A stretch of 64,000 bases of DNA, from the NCBI RefSeq assembly GCF_000024985.1, contig NC_013523.1:372001-436000 (forward strand), written 5' to 3'. The notes under the pieces are model-generated. The model saw nothing but the letters and a program-made list of their open reading frames with translations, searched no databases and was not told the origin of the DNA. Position 1 is the stretch's first letter. The number at the start of each line of letters is the position of its first letter. The translations under genes were made by a program, and so were the position numbers. The DNA is from Sphaerobacter thermophilus DSM 20745. GTDB taxonomy: Bacteria; Chloroflexota; Chloroflexia; Thermomicrobiales; Thermomicrobiaceae. Shown piece by piece: positions 46,566-55,430 of this stretch.

Positions 46566-46696
46566 GTGCCCGGGATCTACTCCCGGGCTGACAAGATGAC
46601 GCCGGCTGAAGCTGGCTGGGAATGATGAGCCGGCCGGAGGGTGCGAAGGATCCTGCGCCGTGATGTGTGCCCAGGGGTTTACCCCCGGGTACACAC
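46566..46696. repeat. Two copies of the palindromic repeat family between tatC and rqcH
   Basis: The first (46566-46620) reads GTGCCCGGGATCTACTCCCG followed by GCTGACAAGATGACGCCGGC TGAAGCTGGCTG; the second (46665-46696) is GTGTGCCCAGGGGTTTACCC CCGGGTACACAC, a compact hairpin. The 354-base gap holds no gene. Confidence 0.65.
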
Positions 46697-46780
46697 GTGA
46701 CCGCAGGCGGTTTTCTCCCACCTTCCTACACATCCGTACACATCGGCAACGGACCACCCCAGATGCCAGCACCCAAGGGG

Positions 46781-48574
46781 CTACGCGAGACCGAGATCCT
46801 CGGGGGACGTGGGACGGACGTTGAGCGTGCGTTCGTTGCGGTAGGTCACCATGCCAGGGCCTGCCCCCTTGATCTTGCGCACGTAGCGGCGTGCGGTGGC
46901 GTCAACCTCCACGCTGGTCGCGTTCCGTCCCGCGCTGAAGTAGGCGGCGAGCGCTGCGGCTTGGAGCAGCACCTCCTCGTCCTCCGGACCGGACCAGCGC
47001 ACGATCACGTGGGCGCCTGGTAGGCCGCGTGCGTGCAGCCACGTGTCGTCCGGGCTGGCGATGTCGAAGGTGACGAGGTCGTTCTGCCGGCCGTTGTGGC
47101 CAATATAGATCAGGTCGCCGCGCGCCGTGCGCAGGGGCTTCGGGCGCTTCGGCTCGGATTGGCGGCGGCGCTTGCCCGGGGGTGCATCGGGGCGCTGGTC
47201 GCGGTAGCTCTCCCATTCCTGGCGGACCTGCTCGACCTGATCCATCCCCTCGGCGAAGCCGGCCAGGGTCTCCAGTTGTTCCAGGTAGGCGAGCTCGGTC
47301 CGGGTCGCCTCGATCAGCTCCGGGAGATTCTCGGTGGCCGAGCGGGCCTTGCGGTAGCGCTCGAAGTAGGCCTGCGCGTTCTCACTGGGTGAGAGCGCGG
47401 GGTCGAGCGGGATCGTCAGGCCATCCACCTGCAGCTCCGTCTGGCCGGGCTCGATGGAGGCGAGATAGGCGTAGATCAACTCACCCATGGTGCGCCAGCG
47501 TTCGCCCTCCTCGCCGCGTGCTCGCTCTTCCTCGAGGGAGCGGAGGCGGGCTGCGGTGCGCTCGCGCGCGCTCCGGATCTGTGCCACGAGCTTGTCGCGC
47601 CGCTGCGCCTGCGCCACCGGCTGCGGCGCCCCGGCGAGTGTCAGCCAGCGCTCGATCGCGGGAGACATGGTCGGGAACCGCTCGACCTCGGCGTCCGCGA
47701 GATGGTCGAGTGGGATGGCGGCGAACGCGACGGCGCGGCCCTCGTTGAGGTAGACGCTCGGCGTCCAGTCCCCGGTCTCCAAGGGTGCGAGCACGGACTT
47801 GATGGCCTCAGCGAGCGCCGCCGCTCCGTCGCGGCTGGCGACGGCGCGCACGGGCGCGTCGGCTTCGCCGGTGGCGCGGTGGACCGCCTCCCGCGCCATC
47901 TGCGGGCTGAACCCGGCCAGATGTCGCACGAGCAGCGGAGCCAGCTCCTCGTCCGGCGGGGCTGGGCGCAGCAGGTCGTGGAGGGCGCCGGCCGTTAGGT
48001 GCCGGGGGTCGACGACGTCCTCCCGCGGCGGCGGGGGGACGTAGGGTCGGCCCGGCAAGATCGGCCGGACGCGGCTCATGTCGGGAGTGACACGCTTGAT
48101 CGCGTCGAGGATGCGGCCCTCGTCGTCGGTGAGAATGATGTTGCTCCGCCGTCCCATCAGTTCGACAATGAGGTGGGTATAGACCAGCTCGGACGGTGTC
48201 TCGTCGTCCTCTGTGGGGGCATCGTCGCGCTTGCGCCGGTTGTCCGGGTAAAACGGCTTGGCTATACTCAGGCGCATAATGCGCTCAAGCGGTGGCTGCT
48301 GTACTGCAGCGACGCGACCGCCGCGGGCGTACTTCCGGAGGAGGAGTAGGAGCGGTGTCACGCGATCGGGGTCCGCGCTGAGCCGCTGCGTCGATAGGTA
48401 GAGTCGCGGGTTTCGCGAGTCGGCGCTGGCGACCAGAATGGACCGCTGGTGTTCGGCGTACACCTCCAGGCCAATGGTCGCGTCATCGATTTGTAGGATG
48501 CGTTGGATGCGACCACCGACCAGCCGGCTCGCCAGTTCGTCCGCCAGTGCGGCGATCGTCAAGACGTCGAACAT
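46781..48574 (-). CDS. rqcH: NFACT-domain ribosome-quality-control factor RqcH
   Basis: A 597-residue NFACT protein (also named FbpA in Gram-positives). NFACT-N (about 1-190, MFDVLTIAALADELASRLVG, LMGRRSNIIL), coiled-coil region (about 285-440, with TEL and QVDGLTIPLDP), NFACT-R (about 490-590, GDLIYIGHNGRQNDLVTFDIASPDDTWLHARG). RqcH binds stalled 50S subunits and adds alanine tails. ATG 48574 has GGGAGACG upstream; a longer frame to 49213 is an artefact. Divergent from gmk. Confidence 0.92.
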   Translation of the reverse strand: MFDVLTIAALADELASRLVGGRIQRILQIDDATIGLEVYAEHQRSILVASADSRNPRLYLSTQRLSADPDRVTPLLLLLRKYARGGRVAAVQQPPLERIMRLSIAKPFYPDNRRKRDDAPTEDDETPSELVYTHLIVELMGRRSNIILTDDEGRILDAIKRVTPDMSRVRPILPGRPYVPPPPREDVVDPRHLTAGALHDLLRPAPPDEELAPLLVRHLAGFSPQMAREAVHRATGEADAPVRAVASRDGAAALAEAIKSVLAPLETGDWTPSVYLNEGRAVAFAAIPLDHLADAEVERFPTMSPAIERWLTLAGAPQPVAQAQRRDKLVAQIRSARERTAARLRSLEEERARGEEGERWRTMGELIYAYLASIEPGQTELQVDGLTIPLDPALSPSENAQAYFERYRKARSATENLPELIEATRTELAYLEQLETLAGFAEGMDQVEQVRQEWESYRDQRPDAPPGKRRRQSEPKRPKPLRTARGDLIYIGHNGRQNDLVTFDIASPDDTWLHARGLPGAHVIVRWSGPEDEEVLLQAAALAAYFSAGRNATSVEVDATARRYVRKIKGAGPGMVTYRNERTLNVRPTSPEDLGLA

Positions 48575-48694
48575 GGTTTCAGCGTCTCCCTCTCGGCCAT
48601 CGAATCCCAGCAACGGCCAACTGTGATAGTGTAACGGCGGCCGTGTGCTGGGCGCATGGCGCTTGGGGAGCGGAGCCGGGGAAGGAAGAACCTG

Positions 48695-49348
48695 GTGGCG
48701 GCTAGGGTGCGATGGAACGAGCAGGCGGATGAACTCATAGAAGAGTTGCGCTCGCTCGCGCGCCCACGCCTTATCGTCATCTCCGGCCCCTCCGGCGTGG
48801 GGAAAGACACCGTCATCGAGCAGATGCGCCTGCGGCACCCGGAGTACAGCTTCGCGGTGACCGCGACGACCCGGCCAAGGCGGCCGGGTGAGATCGACGG
48901 CGTCCACTACATCTTCATGGCCCGCGCCGAGTTCGAGGAAGCGCGGGCGCGGGGCGAGTTCCTGGAGTCGGCCGAAGTCTACGGCCACCTCTACGGCGTG
49001 CCGAAGGATCGGGTGCGGCGGGCGCTGCGCGCCGGGCAGAACGTCGTGGTGAAGGTCGATGTGCAGGGCGCGGCATCCATCCGAAAGATCATGCCCGACT
49101 CCATCTTCATCTTCCTCACACCCCCCTCGATGGCGGAGCTGATGCGCCGCCTGCGCGGTCGAAAGACCGACGATCCCGAGGCGCTGATGCAACGCATCTC
49201 GACAGCGGCTCACGAGCTGCGGCGGGTCTACGAGTTCGACTACGTGGTCTTCAACGAGAACGACCGGGTCGAGGAGACGCTCGACAAGATCGACGCGATC
49301 ATCCTGGCGGAGAACTCGCGCCTGCCGCGCGAGGGGCGGGATGTCTGA
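48695..49348 (+). CDS. gmk: Guanylate kinase
   Basis: A 217-residue GMP kinase. P-loop GPSGVGKDTV, TTRPRRPGEIDGVHYIF (guanine-binding region), EVYGHLYGVPKDRV, and KVDVQGAASIRK complete the family. GTG 48695 is preferred because GGAAGGAAG lies 6 bases upstream; ATG 48656 adds 13 residues with no ribosome site. The N-terminus is about 15 residues longer than the minimal enzyme. Confidence 0.95.
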   Translation: MAARVRWNEQADELIEELRSLARPRLIVISGPSGVGKDTVIEQMRLRHPEYSFAVTATTRPRRPGEIDGVHYIFMARAEFEEARARGEFLESAEVYGHLYGVPKDRVRRALRAGQNVVVKVDVQGAASIRKIMPDSIFIFLTPPSMAELMRRLRGRKTDDPEALMQRISTAAHELRRVYEFDYVVFNENDRVEETLDKIDAIILAENSRLPREGRDV

Positions 49349-49677
49349 GCGCGTTCCCGACCGAGCGTCCTTATTCCCACCGACTATCTGACGCTGATCC
49401 TGCCGACGCTGGCGTGCCTCGTGGTGTGCTCAGGACGGGTGGTGCGCGGATCCTCGCGCTGTGGTCGGGGTCGGAGGAGCGGGGAAGTCGTCGTCCGCCG
49501 CGTGGTGAGAGGATCTCGCGCCTCGGTCGGGGCCCGGGGGTTTACCTCCGGGCACATGCCGACCGCGTATGCCCGTGATGGTCGGCAAACGCCAGAAACC
49601 CCGGCTCCCAACTCCAGTCGGCCGATGGTGAGCCGGGCCTGCCCGTCAGTGGGTAGACGGGGGAGCGCGGCGTTGGG
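49349..49677. repeat. Gene-free region with one palindromic repeat copy
   Basis: The stretch between gmk and def contains GTCGGGGCCCGGGGGTTTAC followed by CTCCGGGCACATGCCGAC (49526-49563), a divergent member of the palindromic repeat family. No gene or promoter is otherwise apparent. Confidence 0.55.
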
Positions 49678-50211
49678 CTAATCGTCGGCAGGGGCGGGGG
49701 CCTCTTCTTCGACGGGAGCGGGCTCAATGTACTGCAGGGTGCTCTTGTCCTCTACCCGGTCGGTGAAGAGGATCCCATCGAGGTGGTCGATCTCGTGCTG
49801 CAGGATGCGCGCAAGGCCGCCGGAGGCCTTGATGCGGATCTCCCGGTCGTCGAGGTCGCGTGCCTTGACGGTGACGTGCATGGCGCGCGGGACCTCACCG
49901 TACCAGTTCGGAATGCTCAGACACCCCTCCGGTCCAACCTGGCGTCCCGAAGCGCGGACGATCTCGGGGTTGATCAGGGCCATCTCTATCGGCGGGTCGT
50001 CCTCGTTCTCGAACCCGGCCGGGACGCCGATCACGATGATGCGGCGCATGACCCCGACCTGTGGCCCTGCGAGGCCCACGCCGTCGGCGGCGTACATCGT
50101 CTCCAGCATGTCTGCCGCGAGCCGCCGCAGGTCGTCGTCGACCTTGCGGATACGCACGGCCTTCTGCCGGAGCCGGGGATCACCTTCGTAGACGAGCTTC
50201 AAGACTGCCAT
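49678..50211 (-). CDS. def: Peptide deformylase
   Basis: A 177-residue metalloenzyme removing the formyl group from new proteins. Three motifs are exact: GVGLAGPQVG (44-53), EGCLSIP (95-101, C97), QHEIDHLDG (138-146, H139, E140, H143). An acidic/proline-rich tail of about 15 residues follows. The gene lies downstream of topA, beyond a perfect hairpin. Confidence 0.97.
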   Translation of the reverse strand: MAVLKLVYEGDPRLRQKAVRIRKVDDDLRRLAADMLETMYAADGVGLAGPQVGVMRRIIVIGVPAGFENEDDPPIEMALINPEIVRASGRQVGPEGCLSIPNWYGEVPRAMHVTVKARDLDDREIRIKASGGLARILQHEIDHLDGILFTDRVEDKSTLQYIEPAPVEEEAPAPADD

Positions 50212-50243
50212 TGCGCTTCACTTCGTCCTATCGAAACGACACA

Positions 50244-50282
50244 GGCGCCGCCGGGCCAAGTATACCCAGACCCGGCGGCGCC
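50244..50282. repeat. Perfect 12-bp hairpin between topA and def
   Basis: GGCGCCGCCGGG (50244-50255) and CCCGGCGGCGCC (50271-50282) with a 15-base loop; GACACA/TGTGTC flank it (50238-50243, 50289-50294). On the def strand the loop reads GTATACTTGG, a -10-like element. No T-run. Confidence 0.6.
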
Positions 50283-50299
50283 CGTCTTGTGTCTCGGGG

Positions 50300-52609
50300 C
50301 TAGGCGGTGCGTTCCAGGCGTGTCGCGCGGTACTGGCAACCCTGGGTGGAGCAGCGGACTGTCCCGCCGCGCGTCTCCACCAAGACGCCCCCGCACTGCG
50401 GGCACGGCTCGCCGGTCGGCTTCTCCCAGCTCGAGAAGTTGCAGTCCGGGTAGCGGCTGCAGCCGTAGAAGACCCGGCCCTTCTTGGTCCGCCGCTGAAC
50501 GATGTCGCCCTCGCCACACTGGGGGCAGGTGACACCGATCTTCTGCAGCAGCGGCCGGGCGTTGCGGCACTCCGGGAAGCCGGAGCAGGCCAGGAACCGC
50601 CCGTAGCGGCCGAGCTTGATCACCATCGGCCGGCCACACTTCTCGCACACCTCGTCGGTCGGCTCGTCGGCGACCTTGACCCGCCCGATCTCTTTCTCGG
50701 CGCGCTCGACCGTTTCGTGGAACGGGCCGTAGAACGCGCGCACCATCGGCACCCAGGACTGCTCGCCTGAGGCGATTTGGTCCAACTCGTCCTCCAGCTT
50801 GGAGGTGAAGTTCACGTCCACGATGTCCGGGAAGTGCTGGACCAGTAGGTCGTTGACCACGGTGCCGAGCTCGGTCGGGTAGAGGCGCCGCTGCTCGACG
50901 GTGACGTAGTTGCGTGCCTGGAGCGTGGCGATCGTCGGTGCGTAGGTGCTCGGCCGGCCGATGCCCAGCTCTTCCAGCGCCTTGACCAGCGTTGCCTCGG
51001 TGAACCGTGGCGGCGGCTGGGTGAAGTGCTGCTCGGGGAGCAGGCGCACCAAGTCGAGCACTTCGCCCTCTGTCAGCGGCGGCAGCGCCTCCCGGTCGAT
51101 CTCATCGACGGTGTCGTCGTCCCGCCCCTCGCGGTAGATGGCGAGGAAGCCGGGGAACTTGATGACCGAGCCCGTTGCGCGGAAGCGGTAGGGCTTCGGC
51201 CCGCCCGGCGGGCCGGCGTCGATGTCGACCGCGGTGCTGTCGAACACGGCATTGCGGGTCTGGCTGGCGATGAACCGCTGCCAGATCAGCCGGTAGAGCT
51301 TGTAGCGCGGGCTGCTGGCCCCACCGAGGAACGCCTTGATCGACTCCGGGTCGCGGGCCGGGTCGGTCGGGCGGATGGCCTCGTGCGCCTCCTGTGCCCC
51401 CTTGGCCTTGCGCGTGTAGACCGGTGGGCGGTCGGGCAGGAACTCGGGGCCGTAGCGCTCGGCGATGACCTCACGCGCACGCGCCTGGGCCGAGGCGGCC
51501 ACGTTGGTCGAGTCGGTGCGCATGTAGGTGATGAGGCCGACCGTGCCAGCGTCGCCGAGGTCGATCCCCTCGTAGAGCTCCTGGGCGATCTGCATCGTCC
51601 GGCGCACGGGCATGTTCAACTTGCGGGACGCCTCCTGCTGCAGGGTGCTGGTCGTGAACGGAGGCGCCGGCCGCCGCTGGGTCTCCTTGACCTCGACCTT
51701 GACCACCTGGAACTCGGCGCCGTCGAGCGCGCGGACGATCGCCATCGTCGACGCCTCGTCTTTCAGGTCCGGCTTCTGGCCGTTGACCCGCGACAGAGAC
51801 GCGACGAACGGCTTCGGCTTGCGCCCGTTTACCGCCTCGCGCTTGGCGAGTTCGGCGTCGAGCGTCCAGTACTCCTGCGGAACGAAGTTCTGGATCTCCC
51901 GCTCTCGCTCGACCACCAGACGCAGCGCGACCGACTGGACTCGCCCGGCCGACAGGCCGCGCTTGACTTTGCGCCAGAGCAGCGGGCTGATCTCGTAGCC
52001 GACCAGCCGGTCGAGGATTCGCCGTGCCTGCTGTGCCTCGACCAGCCGCATGTCGATCCCGCGCGGGTTGCGGAGCGCCTCGCGGATCGCCTCAGGCGTG
52101 ATCTCGTGGAACACGATCCGGCGGACCGGCTTATCGCCTGGGTCAGTGGCCTCGACGAGGTGCCAGGCGATCGCCTCGCCCTCCCGGTCGGGGTCGGTCG
52201 CGAGCAGGATCTCGCGGGCCTCCTTGACGTCGGCGCGCAGTTCCTTGACGACCTTGCTCTTGTCGCGCGGGATGAGGTAGACCGGCGCGAAATCGCGGTC
52301 GGTCTCCACCCCGAGCTTGGACTTGGGCAGGTCGCGGACGTGGCCCATCGAGGCTTTGACCGTGTAGCCCCGGCCGAGTATGCGCCCGATGTTGCGCGCC
52401 TTGGCCGGCGACTCCACGATGACCAGGGTGCCGTTCCCGCTCGCTTGCTTCGTCGTCTTGGTCGTCCTGGTGCTCTTCGTGGCGCGCGAGCGCGTGGAGG
52501 TCGTCCCGTCACTCTTGGCCGCCGTGCGGCGCGTCGTGCGCCTGGTGGCCGTTGTCTGCTCGTCTTCAGTGCTGGTGGTGGTCCGCTTCCTCTTCGCCTC
52601 TTCAGCCAT
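50300..52609 (-). CDS. topA: DNA topoisomerase I with STR-rich N-terminal tail
   Basis: A 769-residue type IA topoisomerase relaxing negative supercoils. Toprim domain with TLVIVESPAKARNIGRILG (61-79) and ATDPDREGEAIAWHL (137-151); catalytic Y362 in GLITYMRTDSTN; three C-terminal zinc ribbons (CEKCG, CPQCGEGD, CPQCGGVL) with GRYGRFLACSGFPEC. The first 57 residues are lysine/arginine/threonine-rich and unlike the catalytic core, so a DNA-binding tail or disordered spacer is likely. ATG 52609 starts it; the ribosome site is weak. Confidence 0.95.
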   Translation of the reverse strand: MAEEAKRKRTTTSTEDEQTTATRRTTRRTAAKSDGTTSTRSRATKSTRTTKTTKQASGNGTLVIVESPAKARNIGRILGRGYTVKASMGHVRDLPKSKLGVETDRDFAPVYLIPRDKSKVVKELRADVKEAREILLATDPDREGEAIAWHLVEATDPGDKPVRRIVFHEITPEAIREALRNPRGIDMRLVEAQQARRILDRLVGYEISPLLWRKVKRGLSAGRVQSVALRLVVEREREIQNFVPQEYWTLDAELAKREAVNGRKPKPFVASLSRVNGQKPDLKDEASTMAIVRALDGAEFQVVKVEVKETQRRPAPPFTTSTLQQEASRKLNMPVRRTMQIAQELYEGIDLGDAGTVGLITYMRTDSTNVAASAQARAREVIAERYGPEFLPDRPPVYTRKAKGAQEAHEAIRPTDPARDPESIKAFLGGASSPRYKLYRLIWQRFIASQTRNAVFDSTAVDIDAGPPGGPKPYRFRATGSVIKFPGFLAIYREGRDDDTVDEIDREALPPLTEGEVLDLVRLLPEQHFTQPPPRFTEATLVKALEELGIGRPSTYAPTIATLQARNYVTVEQRRLYPTELGTVVNDLLVQHFPDIVDVNFTSKLEDELDQIASGEQSWVPMVRAFYGPFHETVERAEKEIGRVKVADEPTDEVCEKCGRPMVIKLGRYGRFLACSGFPECRNARPLLQKIGVTCPQCGEGDIVQRRTKKGRVFYGCSRYPDCNFSSWEKPTGEPCPQCGGVLVETRGGTVRCSTQGCQYRATRLERTA

Positions 52610-52880
52610 AGTGATCGTCGTCAATCTCCATCCTGCGCGTCGTAGTGACCGCCGAGGCCTCGCCCCGGCGGGATCCGCGCGCGACGGTGGTCTCACGTCT
52701 CCGATCGGGGCGGCACGCACTCATGGTGCCATGGTCCTTAGTGCCGCCCACGCGCCCGTCGGCACACCGGGCGGGGCGCTCGCGCAGTGCGGCGCCCAGG
52801 CCGGTTCTACTACCTAGCCTCGGTCGGCGTGACAACTAATTTTAGCCAGCGGTGTCAACCCCGGCTACACCGGCTCGTTG

Positions 52881-53957
52881 CTAGAGGAGCCGCTGGTCCC
52901 CCTGTCCCCGCAGCCGTTCGACGATCCGCCGCACATCCTGGGCACGAGAGCGATGGCAGACGAGGAGGACGTCGTCGGTGTCGACGATGACCAGATCCTC
53001 GACCCCCAGCGTGGCGATGACGCGCCCGTCACCGAAGACGAGCGTCCCACGCGTGTCTGTGGCGATGTGCTCCGCGCCGAGCGCCACGTTGTCGTCCTTC
53101 TCGCTAGCCAGGAGCTCGGCCAGGCTGTGCCAGTCGCCCAGGTCGGTCCAGCCGAAGGAGGCCGGGACAACTGCGACGTTGTCGGCGTGCTCCATGATGC
53201 CGTGGTCGATGGTGACCTCCGGCAACTGCGCCCAGAGCCGCTCCATCGTCTCCGCGCGATCCGGGCGGTCCCAGGCGGCGGCGATCTCCGTCAGGAGCTC
53301 GTACACGTCCGGCAGCAGGCGCCGCATGGCGTCGAGCAGTGTCTGGGCTCGCCAGACGAACATGCTGGCGTTCCATTGATACTGCCCGCTGGCGACGTAG
53401 CGCTCGGCCGTAGCCAGATCGGGCTTTTCCTTGAACTCCTCGACCGCGTGGACGGCCAATCCCTCGCGGTGGAAGAGGATCTCGCCACAGCGGATGTATC
53501 CGTAACCGGTCTCGGGGTAGGTCGGTTTGATGCCCACGGTGACGAGGTAGCCCTCCCTGGCAGCCTCGGCAGCGGCGCGGATCGCTTGGCGGAATGCGAT
53601 CGGGTCGGCGACGTGGTGATCGGCCGCGAAGGAGCCCATGATCGCATCCGGGTCGCGACGGGCGAAGAGTGCGGCGGCCAGGCCGATGGCCGGTCCGGTG
53701 CCCCGCGCCTGCGGCTCGACGATGATGTTCCCCTCCGGGATCTCCGGCACCTGTGCGGCGACCGCGTCGGCATGCGAGGCGCCGGTGACGATGAGCATGT
53801 TGGCCGGGGGCACGAGCGGCAGGAGCCGCTCGACTGTCGCCTGCAGCATCGAGAGCGGGCCGGGCAGTGGCAGAAGGAACTTCGGCCGTGCCGTGCGGCT
53901 CGCCGGCCAGAGCCGGGTGCCGCTACCGCCTGCGGGGATCACTGCATACAGCGCCAT
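52881..53957 (-). CDS. manC: Mannose-1-phosphate guanylyltransferase
   Basis: A 358-residue nucleotidyltransferase making GDP-mannose. PAGGSGTRLWPASR (8-21) is the pyrophosphorylase signature; FAADHH, GIKPTYPETGYGYI, VEEFKEKPD, WNASMFVWR and FGWTDLGDW are typical of GMP. No phosphomannose isomerase domain (C-terminal) is fused. ATG 53957 has GACGAGGC upstream; GTG 53975 is the alternative. The sugar polymer it feeds is not in the window. Confidence 0.9.
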   Translation of the reverse strand: MALYAVIPAGGSGTRLWPASRTARPKFLLPLPGPLSMLQATVERLLPLVPPANMLIVTGASHADAVAAQVPEIPEGNIIVEPQARGTGPAIGLAAALFARRDPDAIMGSFAADHHVADPIAFRQAIRAAAEAAREGYLVTVGIKPTYPETGYGYIRCGEILFHREGLAVHAVEEFKEKPDLATAERYVASGQYQWNASMFVWRAQTLLDAMRRLLPDVYELLTEIAAAWDRPDRAETMERLWAQLPEVTIDHGIMEHADNVAVVPASFGWTDLGDWHSLAELLASEKDDNVALGAEHIATDTRGTLVFGDGRVIATLGVEDLVIVDTDDVLLVCHRSRAQDVRRIVERLRGQGDQRLL

Positions 53958-54147
53958 CAAGCCTCGTCCTTTCACCGGGCGTGACCGGCGGCGCAGGCTC
54001 TATCGCCGCCCTTTGGATGACAGCATACCCGGCCAGGATGACAGGGTTATGAGCGGCGGGACGTGCGCCAAGCCAATGAGTATGACATCTGGTTCATGCG
54101 CCTGGATCGGGCGTCGGACGGACCGTCGTCCGTCCCTCCCTCAAACC

Positions 54148-55227
54148 TCAGGCCCGAACGTAGTGTTGATGGCCAACGTTGCGAACCAGGCCCTTGAGCT
54201 GCATCTCCAGGAGGAGCGCACTCAGCCGGCTAATCGCAAGGCCCGACTCCAGCGCGATCTCATCGATGTGGCGCGGCTCGCCGTCGAGATAGTGGAGCAC
54301 GTCCGCCTCCTCACTCGTGGTCGGCAGCGCCTGGCGCGCCTCGAGGTTCGCTTGCCGGACGGTCAGCTTGAGGTCGGACAGGATGTCTGCTGCCGACGCC
54401 GCAAGGACCGCTCCATCCCGCAGGAGCTGCAGGGGCCCTTCACTGCCCGGAGCCATAGCCGAGCCCGGAACGGCGTAGACGGTCCGGCTCTGATCGGCGG
54501 CGAAGTTGGCAGTGATGAGCGCGCCGCTCCGGCGTGGCGCTTCGACGACTACCACGCCCAGTGACAGGCCGCTGATGAGCCGATTCCGAACCGGGAAGTT
54601 CGGCCCATCGGGCGGCGTGCCAAGAGGAAACTCTGACACAAGTGCCCCCTGCTGTGCCACCTGCTCGGCGAGTTGCCGGTGCTCCGGCGGGTAGATGACG
54701 TCCACGCCGCTGCCCAGGACCGCGATGGTCCGTCCGCCCATCTCCAGGGCTGTGCGGTGGGCGACGGCGTCGATGCCGCGGGCCAGGCCGCTGACGATCG
54801 TCAGACCCGCGCGCACGAGGTCGCCGGTGAGGCGGCGGGTCATTTCCCGGCCGTAGGCTGAGGCACGCCGGGTCCCGACGATGCCGATGCTGTGCTCGTC
54901 AGCCGGGGTGAGTGTGCCGCGCACGTAGAGAAGGAGCGGCGGGCTGGGGATCTCGCGCAGGAGCCGCGGGTAGGCCGGATCGGCCAGCGTGACGAGCGAC
55001 ACGCCGGCCCGCGCGATGCGCTCCATCTCGCGCTCGAGCGAGATCCGCCGACGGGTCGCCACCAGCTTCCCGGCGACACGCTCGCTTAGCCCCGCGGCGC
55101 GCAGCTCCTCCACGTTGGCTTCCCAGGCGGCGGCCAGCGAGCCGAAATGCTCCAGCAGGCGCGCAACTCGGGTCGCGCCGATCCCGGGCACCAGATGGAA
55201 CCCGAGCCAGAATTCCGTTTCGGTCAT
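54148..55227 (-). CDS. dprA: DNA-processing protein DprA (Smf)
   Basis: A 359-residue DprA/Smf protein that loads RecA on incoming single-stranded DNA in natural transformation. Helix-hairpin-helix/SAM-like N-terminus (GIGATRVARLLEHFG), Rossmann core (SIGIVGTRRASAYGREMTRRL, SGLARGIDAVAHRTAL, NRLISGLSLGVVVVEA, VPGS) and a C-terminal winged domain (about 300-355). ATG 55227 has GGAGGCGG 4 bases upstream; upstream extensions are rejected. Confidence 0.94.
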   Translation of the reverse strand: MTETEFWLGFHLVPGIGATRVARLLEHFGSLAAAWEANVEELRAAGLSERVAGKLVATRRRISLEREMERIARAGVSLVTLADPAYPRLLREIPSPPLLLYVRGTLTPADEHSIGIVGTRRASAYGREMTRRLTGDLVRAGLTIVSGLARGIDAVAHRTALEMGGRTIAVLGSGVDVIYPPEHRQLAEQVAQQGALVSEFPLGTPPDGPNFPVRNRLISGLSLGVVVVEAPRRSGALITANFAADQSRTVYAVPGSAMAPGSEGPLQLLRDGAVLAASAADILSDLKLTVRQANLEARQALPTTSEEADVLHYLDGEPRHIDEIALESGLAISRLSALLLEMQLKGLVRNVGHQHYVRA

Positions 55228-55320
55228 CACCGCCTCCATCGCACGGCACTCCGGTGTCGGGGTTATACGGGAGCATGCGCCGGACGTCAACGCGCCGTTG
55301 CGCGGGGGTGCCGGGGGCCG

Positions 55321-55329
55321 TGCTAGAAT
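55321..55329 (+). promoter_or_regulatory. Extended -10 promoter of the aminotransferase gene
   Basis: TGCTAGAAT is an extended -10 match about 100 bases before ATG 55431. The leader contains a CCCGCCCTTCGGGCCCG hairpin. No T-box sequence is present. Confidence 0.45.
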
Positions 55330-55430
55330 GCGGCCAGCATGTGTACCCCGCGCAAGCAAGTGGCGCGAGGTGGATCGACGGCCACTCGGCACCGGCCCGC
55401 CCTTCGGGCCCGGAAGGGAAGCGTGGTGAG

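Noticed and set aside
55330-55430. T-box or attenuator before the branched-chain aminotransferase
   Set aside because: The leader has a GC hairpin but no T-box sequence and no run of regulatory codons.
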